A stretch of DNA of 23,525 nt from Rickettsia typhi (GTDB lineage Bacteria > Pseudomonadota > Alphaproteobacteria > Rickettsiales > UBA1997), in NCBI GenBank assembly GCA_945874115.1, contig CAMCFD010000014.1:1-23525 (forward strand), given 5' to 3'. The notes below the pieces were generated by a model that was not told the origin of the DNA, searched no databases, and was given only the letters and a program-made list of their open reading frames with translations. Shown in pieces: positions 14,904 through 22,076 of the stretch; position 1 is the stretch's first letter, and the number at the start of each line of letters is the position of its first letter. Position numbers and translations under genes: made by a program.

Positions 14904-15911
14904 ATGAGAAACTACGCTAAAAAAAGAAAATTCAGAAGACTTTTAACAATCACGGTTTTGGCTTGTGTTGCAACATATTGCTTGGTTGTATATTTCAAAA
15001 AATATAAAAGTGACGATGTGAATTTAGTCAAGATAAACAAAGAAAGAATCTCGAAAGAAGATATTTCTAAAAAAATCTCAGAAGTTTTTTCTTCTAATAA
15101 TTCTGACATAAATATTCCTGAAATCGAAACTTTGCCGCAAGGAGTAATCGAAACTTTTGCCAAAGAAATTTATCTTGAAAAAGAATTAATAAAAAGAGCA
15201 AAAAAATCGGGAGTTTCAAGTGATTTAGAAGTTAAAAATAAAATCAAAGAAACTAAAAACCGAATTTTGATCGACGCTTATTTGCAAAAAGAAATCGCAC
15301 AAAATGTTGATGATGAAAAGGTTAAGCAAAAATATCTTGATTTAACCGGAAATGTTCAAGGCAAAAAAGAATATTCAATTTCTCACATAGTTGTCGCGTC
15401 TCAGGATGAAGCAAACAAGATTTATAAAGCTTATAACGAAACAAGTCCTGCAAAAAAATCGCAAAAATTTGCTGAACTTGCAAAAAAATATTCTATCGAT
15501 AAACAAAGCGCAAATCAAGGCGGAAAGCTTGGCTATGTTCTCGAAGATGGCGTTACGAAAGAAATTGCTGAAGCGATGGTAAAATTGACTAAATCTCAAT
15601 ATACCAAACCAATTCAAAGCGAATTCGGCTGGCACATCGTGAAAGTTGAAGATATTCGTCAAGCTAAAATATTGCCATTTGAAGAAGTTTCTGAAAGCAT
15701 AAAGCAACAAATGATAAAAGAAACTACTGATAAAATTTATCAAGAAATTTTCGGTGATGCAAAAATAAAATTTCTTCTTGAGAAAAAAGCTGTAAAAGAA
15801 GAAAAAAAGATTGAAGAAAAAGAATCGCAAAAAACTGAGCCTGTGCAAAGCAAAGCTCCGCAGTCAGAAGAAATTGTGATTGATGAAAATATGGTTGAAC
15901 CTCAAAACTAA
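14904..15911 (+). CDS. Membrane-anchored parvulin-type peptidyl-prolyl isomerase (PpiC/SurA-like)
   Basis: A 335-residue protein with a basic N-terminus and a single transmembrane helix (about 13-32), placing the rest in the periplasm. A helical chaperone-like region (about 40-150) is followed by a PpiC rotamase domain. That domain has the opening SISHIVVASQDEAN, the ELAKKYSIDKQSANQGGKLGYV block, and the closing YTKPIQSEFGWHIVKVED. It would help fold outer-membrane or secreted proteins. The last ~45 residues are a Lys/Glu-rich, probably disordered tail. I use the ATG at 14904, 17 bp after the HAD gene; an upstream start at 14838 would add 22 residues lying inside that gene. It is too short for PpiD and lacks the second parvulin domain of SurA. 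Confidence 0.88.
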   Translation: MRNYAKKRKFRRLLTITVLACVATYCLVVYFKKYKSDDVNLVKINKERISKEDISKKISEVFSSNNSDINIPEIETLPQGVIETFAKEIYLEKELIKRAKKSGVSSDLEVKNKIKETKNRILIDAYLQKEIAQNVDDEKVKQKYLDLTGNVQGKKEYSISHIVVASQDEANKIYKAYNETSPAKKSQKFAELAKKYSIDKQSANQGGKLGYVLEDGVTKEIAEAMVKLTKSQYTKPIQSEFGWHIVKVEDIRQAKILPFEEVSESIKQQMIKETTDKIYQEIFGDAKIKFLLEKKAVKEEKKIEEKESQKTEPVQSKAPQSEEIVIDENMVEPQN

Positions 15912-16712
15912 ATGATGCAAAGAAAAAAATTCGAGTCTAGTCAAAAAAATAAAAATTCTGGGATTTGGATTTTTGGAAAACATCCGACATTTATGGCGCT
16001 TGAAAAAAAGCGCCGTAAAATTTATCAAATTCTTGTTACTCAAGCTTCACTTAATATTCTTGGCGAATTCTTGAAAAAAACCAATCTTCAGAGTTTGAAA
16101 GACAAAGTTAGGGTTGTCGATAATAATTATATCGAACTCATCATCGGCAAAAATCAAATTCATCAAGGTTTTGCGCTTAATTGCTCAAATTTAGAGGTGA
16201 AATATCAAAACGATCTTATTGATGAACTCGAAAACATCAAAGAAAAAGGCGCAAAACTTCCGACACTTTTAATTATGGATCAACTCACTGATCCGCATAA
16301 TATTGGCGCGATTATCCGAAGTGCGAGTGCTTTTGGTGTCGATAAAATAATTTTTCCTGAAAATAATTTCGCCAAAGAATCGGCAATTATGGTTAAATCT
16401 TCGTCGGGCACGATCGAAAATGTCGATTTATTTATGGTGGTCAACCTCAGTAAATTAATGGAAAAATTGAAGCAGCTTGACTATTGGTGTGTTGGCCTAG
16501 CGGGAGAGGCGAAATCTGAACTATTGGCAATTTCTAACTATGAAAATATCGCCTTAATTATCGGCTCGGAAGGCGACGGAATTAGAAGTTTGGTCAAAAA
16601 AAATTGCGATTTGTTGGTAAAAATCCCGATGAATCGAGATGTTGAAAGTCTGAATGCCTCGGTTGCTTGCTCGATTGCACTTTATGAAATCTCTAAAAAC
16701 GCTAAAAAATAA
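15912..16712 (+). CDS. rlmB: TrmH/SpoU-family rRNA 2'-O-methyltransferase, RlmB-like
   Basis: A 266-residue SPOUT methyltransferase using S-adenosylmethionine. The N-terminal RNA-binding domain starts with GIWIFGKHPTFMALEKKRR, as in RlmB, which modifies G2251 of 23S rRNA. The three SpoU motifs are intact: motif 1 DPHNIGAIIRSA with the catalytic Arg, motif 2 ALIIGSEGDGIR, motif 3 IPMNRDVESLNASVACSIALYE split over a knotted C-terminus. It begins directly at the stop of the ppiC-like gene (ATG ATG). RlmB is the best guess among TrmH-family members because of the N-terminal domain; the exact target nucleotide is inference. Confidence 0.9.
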   Translation: MMQRKKFESSQKNKNSGIWIFGKHPTFMALEKKRRKIYQILVTQASLNILGEFLKKTNLQSLKDKVRVVDNNYIELIIGKNQIHQGFALNCSNLEVKYQNDLIDELENIKEKGAKLPTLLIMDQLTDPHNIGAIIRSASAFGVDKIIFPENNFAKESAIMVKSSSGTIENVDLFMVVNLSKLMEKLKQLDYWCVGLAGEAKSELLAISNYENIALIIGSEGDGIRSLVKKNCDLLVKIPMNRDVESLNASVACSIALYEISKNAKK

Positions 16713-16761
16713 TCATTTTGCATCATTTTTTTGTTAATTTGTGAAAAAATCAAGAATTTAC

Positions 16762-16790
16762 TTGCCAAAAGCCAAAAAATGTGGTACAAT
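16762..16790 (+). promoter_or_regulatory. Sigma70-like promoter of the yajQ gene
   Basis: TTGCCA (16762-16767), a 17-bp spacer and TACAAT (16785-16790) lie in the 111-bp gap after rlmB. The start would be near 16797, leaving a leader of about 27 nt made of TAATTA-type repeats without a Shine-Dalgarno sequence. Confidence 0.72.
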
Positions 16791-16823
16791 CAGCTAATTA
16801 TTAATTAATTTAACATTTCAAAT

Positions 16824-17315
16824 ATGCCAAGTTTTGACATAGTTTCTAAATTAGATATGCAAGAAGTCGACAATGCGGTTAATTCTGTTCTGCGCGAATT
16901 GACTAATCGTTATGATTTTAAAGGCGCAAAATTTTCGCTTGATGTCGACAGCAAAGAAAACAAAATAACCATACATTCTCCCGATGAATATAAACTTGGG
17001 CAAATTCGCGACTCTCTTAAGGTTCAGGCTACAAAAAGAGGAATTGACGTAAAATCATTTGAATTTGAGAAAGAAGAGGGCGCTTCGGGCAATTCATTTC
17101 GCCAAGTTGTGAAATTAATAAATGGAATTGAGCAAGAAATTGCTAAAAAAATTACCAAAGATATTAAGGACAAAAAACTCAAGGTACAGGCTTCAATTCG
17201 CGGCGATGAAGTTAGAATTGAGAGCAAAAATCGCGATGATTTGCAAACAATTATGCAATTTATAAAATCAGCCGGCTATGATGCGGCGCTACAATTCATT
17301 AACTTTAGAGACTAA
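16824..17315 (+). CDS. yajQ: YajQ-family nucleotide-binding protein
   Basis: A 163-residue cytoplasmic protein matching the YajQ/DUF520 family end to end. The N-terminus is MPSFDIVSKLDMQEVDNAV, followed by RELTNRYDFKGAKF, the LGQIRDSL helix, RQVVKLINGIEQEIAKKI and the final VRIESKNRDDLQTIMQF with FINFRD. The family has two RRM-like folds and binds nucleotides or RNA; in Xanthomonas a member binds cyclic-di-GMP, which cannot be transferred to this protein from sequence alone. It has its own promoter, and the next gene begins 2 bp after its stop. Confidence 0.96.
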   Translation: MPSFDIVSKLDMQEVDNAVNSVLRELTNRYDFKGAKFSLDVDSKENKITIHSPDEYKLGQIRDSLKVQATKRGIDVKSFEFEKEEGASGNSFRQVVKLINGIEQEIAKKITKDIKDKKLKVQASIRGDEVRIESKNRDDLQTIMQFIKSAGYDAALQFINFRD

Positions 17316-17316
17316 A

Positions 17317-17913
17317 ATGCTTAAAGGGCTAAAAAATCTATTTGGTGGCATTTTCAAAGCTCTTAAGGGCATATCGTCCATTCTTGTTGGCCTTCCCGTT
17401 GGTTTCGCACTTTCTGTGTGTACATTCTCTTTTTATCTGGTTATGGAGGGCGTTAACATCCTTAATGCTCATGTAAAAAAAGCGCTTGGAACCGGCAAAA
17501 AACAGCTTGTTTACGAACCAGTTTTGAATGCAATAACCAATTTCTTCTATGATGCGACGGCCTCTATTTGTACAAAATGGGCGCTTCGATATGAATTAAA
17601 AGCTCTTGAAGAGATTGACAAAAAAGCTGGACAATATCTTGAAAGAAAGGGTTATGAGAATAAAGGTGGTCAATATTCTGCGCATGTTTATCCAGATCTT
17701 GACCCCGAAGCGCCAGCTGATAGAGACGTCGATGGAAAATTGGGCAAGCTTTGGCAAGAATTAGGAAGTTCAAGAGTGCCTTCATCTTACTCTCAAAAAA
17801 AAGGAGAGGGAAGTGAACTGAAAGAGAGATTGCTGCCAGATTCAACAATAAAACCAAGATCGGCGATAAGAACCAGCGCATCAGAACTTGTTCCGCCTAG
17901 CCGCCGCCAATAA
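17317..17913 (+). CDS. Unrecognised 198-residue protein with hydrophobic N-terminus and disordered tail
   Basis: Not recognised. I take the ATG at 17317, 2 bp after yajQ; an in-frame ATG at 17278 would lie inside yajQ. A short amphipathic, Gly/Lys-rich start (MLKGLKNLFGGIFKALKG) leads into one or two hydrophobic segments (about 19-45). A helical region with aromatic residues follows (about 60-110), then a polar, proline/serine-rich, probably disordered C-terminal third containing PDLDPEAPADRD. No zinc, nucleotide-binding or enzyme motif was seen. The base composition looks less AT-rich than in the neighbours. The 3' end overlaps the convergent thiS gene by 17 bp. It could be a membrane-associated lineage-specific protein or a secreted effector. 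Confidence 0.65.
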   Translation: MLKGLKNLFGGIFKALKGISSILVGLPVGFALSVCTFSFYLVMEGVNILNAHVKKALGTGKKQLVYEPVLNAITNFFYDATASICTKWALRYELKALEEIDKKAGQYLERKGYENKGGQYSAHVYPDLDPEAPADRDVDGKLGKLWQELGSSRVPSSYSQKKGEGSELKERLLPDSTIKPRSAIRTSASELVPPSRRQ

Positions 17914-18106
17914 AATGGACGATTTCAATTCTGTCTCCATCTTGCAAAACAGAGACTTCGAAAGAGTTTAAGTCTGCGATCTCAAGATTTCTTTCTATCG
18001 CAATTTTTTTTGAATCAAGCTCAAGATTTTGAATTAAGTCAGCAATAGAGATTCCTTGTTCAAAGAATTTTTCTTCACCATTTAAAATAATTTTTATTTT
18101 AGACAT
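17897..18106 (-). CDS. thiS: Sulfur carrier protein ThiS
   Basis: A 69-residue ubiquitin-fold protein ending in Gly-Gly-Gly, the tail that is adenylated and thiocarboxylated to carry sulfur for the thiazole ring of thiamine. The N-terminal strand is KIKIILNGEE, the middle has SIADLIQNLELDSKKIAIERN, and the end is VSVLQDGDRIEIVHFIGGG, all typical of ThiS. No thiG, thiF, thiO or thiE is in the window, so its partners must be encoded elsewhere or be missing. It is convergent with the 198-residue gene, overlapping it by 17 bp, and divergent from lptF with a readable promoter. Confidence 0.9.
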   Translation of the reverse strand: MSKIKIILNGEEKFFEQGISIADLIQNLELDSKKIAIERNLEIADLNSFEVSVLQDGDRIEIVHFIGGG

Positions 18107-18120
18107 AGCCTATTTTTAAA

Positions 18121-18149
18121 TTGAATTTCAATTATTGTGGCGTTATTAT
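18121..18149 (+). promoter_or_regulatory. Promoter of lptF-lptG-yidD
   Basis: TTGAAT (18121-18126), a 17-bp spacer and TATTAT (18144-18149) point towards lptF with a leader of about 29 nt. The -10 overlaps the -10 of the opposing thiS promoter. Confidence 0.55.
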
Positions 18150-18173
18150 AAAATAAATAAAGTACAAAATCAA
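18145..18173 (-). promoter_or_regulatory. Promoter of thiS
   Basis: On the - strand, TTGATT (18173-18168), a 17-bp spacer and a perfect TATAAT (18150-18145). The predicted leader to thiS is about 32 nt. Its -10 shares five bases with the lptF -10 on the other strand, so the two promoters should exclude each other. Confidence 0.62.
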
Positions 18174-18184
18174 ATTTTTAGTTT

Positions 18185-19282
18185 GTGAAACTGTATAATA
18201 AATATATTTTTGACAGAACATCGAGGGTTTTTTTTGCAATTTTAATATTGCTCGTAACCTTAATTTGGTTTAGTAAAACCATCACTTTCGTAAAATATAT
18301 CACAGAAAACGGCATTGAATTGTCGCAATTTTTATTCTTATTTATCCTAATTTTACCTTGGCTTTTGCTGTTCATAATTCCAATTTCTTTGTTTGTCGCG
18401 ATATTATTCATATTCAATCGTTTAATTGCAAATAACGAGATCACAATTTTAAAAAATGCCGGATTAAGCAATATAAAAATTGCGCGATCAGTTATTTCAA
18501 TTGCGATTTATGCGACTATTTTTTGCTTCGTAATTTCACTTTTTTTAATGCCATATTCAAACAAAAAGTTGCGCCTAGTAAGATCAGATTTTGAGAATAA
18601 TTATAGCAATATCGGTTTTAGCGAGGGGGTTTTTGAAAGTTTAAAAAGTCTTACGATTTACACAAAAGAAAAGAATAAAAATAATCAACTTTTCGGAATT
18701 CTTCTTCACGATGAAAGAAATGAGCAATATTCAATGACGATTACGGCTGAAAGCGGAAATCTATCTTTTGAAAACAACAAGCTTTTACTTTACATGAAAG
18801 ACGGCACGGCACAACGTTTTGACCGTGCAACTTATAAATCTGAAATTCTTACTTTTGACGATTATGTTTTTAACTTAAGTGACAATAGCACTGACGAAGA
18901 AAAAACGATGAAATGGAAAGCAAAAGAAAGATATGTTCATGAATTAATAAACCCAAAAGACGATTTGAACGAAGTAAATATCGCAAAATATCGCGCAGAG
19001 CTTCAACAAAGAATAACTTGCCCGTTAATGTCAATTACGATGGCACTTATTGCTTTATCGGTTATTTTAAGCGGAAGCTTCAATCGTAGAGAAAATAGCA
19101 TCAACATCGTTACAGCAAGCGTACTTGCCATTGTTTTTTTAACAAATACAATGATTGTTTATCGTCTAATTGAAACAAAATTTTATTTAACTCCACTGTT
19201 ATATTTAAATTTTATATTTTTTATTGGATTGTCGATAAAATTACTTTTGCCAAAAAAATCTTTGTATTTAAGAAATGACTAA
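18185..19282 (+). CDS. lptF: LPS export permease LptF
   Basis: A 365-residue inner-membrane permease of the LptB2FGC transporter, which extracts lipopolysaccharide and passes it to the periplasmic Lpt bridge. Six helices are visible, three near the N-terminus (about 14-34, 47-78, 100-122) and three near the C-terminus (about 277-296, 302-325, 333-352). They flank a periplasmic jellyroll domain (about 130-265). The cytoplasmic segment LIANNEITILKNAGLS, which contacts the ATPase LptB, matches the family well. The frame starts with GTG at 18185; no suitable ATG exists before the first helix. It overlaps lptG by 8 bp. It is LptF rather than LptG by gene order and by the start YNKYIFDRTSRVFF. Confidence 0.92.
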   Translation: MKLYNKYIFDRTSRVFFAILILLVTLIWFSKTITFVKYITENGIELSQFLFLFILILPWLLLFIIPISLFVAILFIFNRLIANNEITILKNAGLSNIKIARSVISIAIYATIFCFVISLFLMPYSNKKLRLVRSDFENNYSNIGFSEGVFESLKSLTIYTKEKNKNNQLFGILLHDERNEQYSMTITAESGNLSFENNKLLLYMKDGTAQRFDRATYKSEILTFDDYVFNLSDNSTDEEKTMKWKAKERYVHELINPKDDLNEVNIAKYRAELQQRITCPLMSITMALIALSVILSGSFNRRENSINIVTASVLAIVFLTNTMIVYRLIETKFYLTPLLYLNFIFFIGLSIKLLLPKKSLYLRND

Positions 19283-20396
19283 TTCACCACTTTCAAAAAA
19301 AATAAATCTTTATTTTGCAAAATTTTTTATTTTAAGATTTTTGCAAATTAATTTGGCCTTTTCTCTGATAATTTTCTTTATAAATTTTATCGAGGCTCTT
19401 GATAAAACCGCTAATTCTAGCGCTTCAGTTTTTGTTATAATTTCGATGGCTTTTTTACTTATTCCTGATTTTCTAAATGATATAGCTCCTTCTCTGGTGC
19501 TGTTTGCGGCCATGATGACATTTTTTCTATTGTCGATAAAAAGCGAAATAACCATCGTAAGAAGTTGTGGATATTCAATGTGGCACATCATAAGTCCCGT
19601 TGCATTTAGCGCATTTTTATTGGGAATTTTTTGGATTACAATTTTTTCTCCCGTTTCAATAAAAATGATGAAAAAATTTAACGCGCTCGAAGGTCAATAT
19701 GTTAATAACGAAATTCGTGAATCCGTTGAATCCTCAACTGGAATTTGGATAAAACAAAAAAATGAAGAAAATAAAAATGAAGAAATTATCATTCAGGCGA
19801 AAAAAGTTTATAAGGAAGATCTTGAATTAAACGAAGCTTCTGTTTGGTTTTTCGATAAAGATGGAAAATTTTATCAAAAAATTGACAGTAAAAAAATGTT
19901 TTTAAAAGATGGTTATTGGCTTTTAGAAGACGCAATCATAAATGATTTTAAAATTTTGAATGAATCGAAAAAAGAATATAGAATTCCCACTAGCTTAGAG
20001 GCTGATTTTGTTATTGACAAAGTGGTGAGCAATTTTCAAAATGTAAAATTATTTTCAGTTTTTTCTTTGCCCAAGATAATTTCAAGCCTGAAAATGGCGG
20101 GTTTTCAATCTGCTAAATTCGAAGTTTATTTTAATAATATGTTGGCAAAACCAATTTTATTCGCGGCAATGACTTTGATTGCGTGCTTTTTTGGCGTCAA
20201 TAATTTTCGCAACCAAAATGTCGCTCTGGTCATATTTCTTGGTACAATTTGTGGCCTTGCATTATATATAACTCTTAGCTTCATCGCAGCTCTAGGTTCA
20301 TCGCGACTAATTCCGGTTTTCGCCTCAACTTGGATTATCACATTCATATGTCTTGCGATCGGAATTTTATTGATTTATAGAAAAGAAAATGCGTGA
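19275..20396 (+). CDS. lptG: LPS export permease LptG
   Basis: A 373-residue partner of LptF in the same transporter, with the same topology: helices at about 20-40, 57-85 and 98-122, a periplasmic jellyroll (about 130-275), and helices at about 290-310, 318-342 and 347-369. The LptB-contacting loop is LSIKSEITIVRSCGYSMW, and a family-typical FNALEGQYV opens the jellyroll. The start overlaps the end of lptF by 8 bp and the end overlaps yidD by 8 bp, so the three are probably translated in a coupled way. Presence of an intact LptFG pair implies that the organism makes and exports LPS or a related glycolipid. Confidence 0.92.
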   Translation: MTNSPLSKKINLYFAKFFILRFLQINLAFSLIIFFINFIEALDKTANSSASVFVIISMAFLLIPDFLNDIAPSLVLFAAMMTFFLLSIKSEITIVRSCGYSMWHIISPVAFSAFLLGIFWITIFSPVSIKMMKKFNALEGQYVNNEIRESVESSTGIWIKQKNEENKNEEIIIQAKKVYKEDLELNEASVWFFDKDGKFYQKIDSKKMFLKDGYWLLEDAIINDFKILNESKKEYRIPTSLEADFVIDKVVSNFQNVKLFSVFSLPKIISSLKMAGFQSAKFEVYFNNMLAKPILFAAMTLIACFFGVNNFRNQNVALVIFLGTICGLALYITLSFIAALGSSRLIPVFASTWIITFICLAIGILLIYRKENA

Positions 20397-20634
20397 TTTT
20401 ATTCTAAAATTTAATTCTTCAATAAGAGAAATCCTGGTTTCTTTGGTGAAATTTTATCAATATATATTTTCTCCTTTTTTGGGCGCAAATAAATGTCGTT
20501 TTAATCCAACCTGTTCAAATTATATGATTGAAGCAATTCGCAAAAAAGGAATCATAAAAGGTTTGTGGCTTGGAGCCTTGCGAATTCTCAAATGCAACCC
20601 ATTTTTTTCTGGCGGAAACGACCCTGTAAAATAA
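20389..20634 (+). CDS. yidD: Membrane protein insertion efficiency factor YidD
   Basis: An 81-residue protein of the YidD family. The diagnostic core CRFNPTCSNYMIEAI carries Cys36 and Cys42, followed by KKGIIKGLWLGALRILKCNPF with Cys69, and the end reads GGNDPVK. The N-terminal amphipathic stretch (about 12-32, LVKFYQYIFSPF) associates the protein with the inner face of the membrane, where it assists YidC-dependent insertion. YidD usually sits in the rpmH-rnpA-yidD-yidC cluster; here it is the last gene of an LPS-export operon and overlaps lptG by 8 bp. Confidence 0.94.
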   Translation: MRDFILKFNSSIREILVSLVKFYQYIFSPFLGANKCRFNPTCSNYMIEAIRKKGIIKGLWLGALRILKCNPFFSGGNDPVK

Positions 20635-20639
20635 TTATA

Positions 20640-20662
20640 AAAACTACTATAAAATTAGTTTT
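20640..20662 (+). terminator. Possible weak hairpin after yidD
   Basis: AAAACTA (20640-20646) and TAGTTTT (20656-20662) form a 7-bp A/T-rich stem with a 9-base loop. It is followed by AATC, so the U-tract lies inside the stem. It is too weak to be sure it terminates transcription. Confidence 0.3.
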
Positions 20663-20674
20663 AATCTTATATTC

Positions 20675-20680
20675 TATAAT
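20675..20680 (+). promoter_or_regulatory. -10 element upstream of the ankyrin gene pair
   Basis: A perfect TATAAT lies 25 bp before the ATG at 20706. No good -35 is visible at 16-18 bp spacing (the region reads AAATTAG). It is the only promoter-like signal in the 71-bp gap after yidD. Confidence 0.4.
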
Positions 20681-20705
20681 CAGCCAATTTTATTACTAAA
20701 ATTTG

Positions 20706-22076
20706 ATGATAAGAATAATTATTTTCAACCTATCACTGTCTTTAAGCCTTTTATTTAGTGCGCTTGAAGCTTTTTGTGCTGAGAAAAATTTGCCCGAAGA
20801 AATAAAAGTCGACAACGATGTAAAAATAGAAACTTTAGACGAAATAACGTCGCAATTAGAAGCGCAAAAAAAAGCTGAAGAACCTTTTAACGAAAAAGAT
20901 GTTAAAATTGACTTAGAGTCGCTTGGGTTAGACAAAGTTGAAGAAGTTAAAAATGATGAAGTGCCAAAATCAGAAGTTAAAGAGCAAATTGCATTGCCTG
21001 AAGTGCAAAAGATAGAGCCAAAAAAAGTTGAAGTGCCACAGCCAGAAGAGAAGCCGACCTCAGATTTATTGTCAAGAATTCAGGGATTCTTGAAAAATAC
21101 AGAAAATAAAGTAGAAGAAGAAGTTGTAAAAATAGAGCAAAAAATAGAAGGAAAAACAGCGGATGAAATCAATCGAATTGAAAAAGAAAAAGCTGACAAG
21201 ATCAAGAAAGACGCCTTAGAAGCGAAAAAAAATAAAAAATCGCAAGAGTTAAATGCAAAACAAAAAAAACGTCATGAAGAAAAAATTGCAAGACTAAATA
21301 AATTGCGCAAAACTTATTTAATCGAACTTGGTGAAGAGTCGCACGAAGAGAGTTATTCGAAAGATAAAACTAAAATTATCGTTCCGCAAGAAAAGTTTTT
21401 AAATTGGAGCGATCGTTTTGAGTCGAAAGAATTGCCTGCGCCACCAATACTTGACGAGTTTCGCGGCAATGACAATAAACATATTCCGCGAGTTTTGAGC
21501 GCGAAAGAAAAAATCGATATTTTATTTGAAACGATTTTAAACAGAGAGGTCGCGGCTTTTAACGACGCTTACAAAGAAATTGTTAACCCAGATGCTTACA
21601 ATAGCAAGGGAGATACGATTTTAACATATTCGATTTTATTTCAGCGTTATCCTGTGATAACTTCGGTTTTGATAAAAGGTGCCGATCCTGATTTGCCAAA
21701 CAGACTGGGGCACACGCCTCTTGATATTGCAATTGAAATGATAGATTTAAAAGCGGTGCAAATTTTACTTGATATGAACGCCGACATCGATTATGTTGAT
21801 GAGCATAACAGAACTTATTTAATGCATGCAGCTCGAGCGGGATATTTGCCCATTGTGCAATTGTTTGTTGAAAGCGGCGCCGACGTAAACGCTTCTGACG
21901 TTTATGGTCACACGGCTTTGTCGATTGCTTATAGACATAAAAAAGAAATCATAGCACGATATTTATTGAAAAATGGCGCCAAAGCTTGGATCGAAAAACC
22001 TTACACGCCAGACAAGCAAAGGCTTATAAAAGATTTACAAAATAGATGGAAAAAACCAAAACTTAACGCGAATTGA
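20706..22076 (+). CDS. Exported coiled-coil ankyrin-repeat protein
   Basis: A 456-residue protein with a Sec-type signal peptide (hydrophobic 2-20, likely cleavage after Ala25 in AFCA-E). Residues ~26-215 are very rich in Lys and Glu with long predicted helix, including KKAEEPF and EEEVVKIEQKIEGKTADEI, suggesting a coiled-coil or extended stalk. Residues ~298-427 contain about four ankyrin repeats, seen in phrases such as GHTPLDIAIEMIDLKAVQIL, RTYLMHAARAGYLPIVQLF and GADVNASDVYGHTALSIAY. The chosen start is the ATG at 20706; a TTG at 20703 is also in frame. The next ankyrin gene begins at its stop codon. Function is unknown. Because of the signal peptide it is expected in the periplasm, outer membrane or outside the cell. 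Confidence 0.85.
   Translation: MIRIIIFNLSLSLSLLFSALEAFCAEKNLPEEIKVDNDVKIETLDEITSQLEAQKKAEEPFNEKDVKIDLESLGLDKVEEVKNDEVPKSEVKEQIALPEVQKIEPKKVEVPQPEEKPTSDLLSRIQGFLKNTENKVEEEVVKIEQKIEGKTADEINRIEKEKADKIKKDALEAKKNKKSQELNAKQKKRHEEKIARLNKLRKTYLIELGEESHEESYSKDKTKIIVPQEKFLNWSDRFESKELPAPPILDEFRGNDNKHIPRVLSAKEKIDILFETILNREVAAFNDAYKEIVNPDAYNSKGDTILTYSILFQRYPVITSVLIKGADPDLPNRLGHTPLDIAIEMIDLKAVQILLDMNADIDYVDEHNRTYLMHAARAGYLPIVQLFVESGADVNASDVYGHTALSIAYRHKKEIIARYLLKNGAKAWIEKPYTPDKQRLIKDLQNRWKKPKLNAN

Noticed and set aside
15375..15848. 157-codon Phe-rich open frame on the - strand opposite the PpiC-like gene
   Set aside because: It is the antisense shadow of a Lys/Glu-rich coding sequence (AAA/GAA read as TTT/TTC), with no initiation signal and no family.
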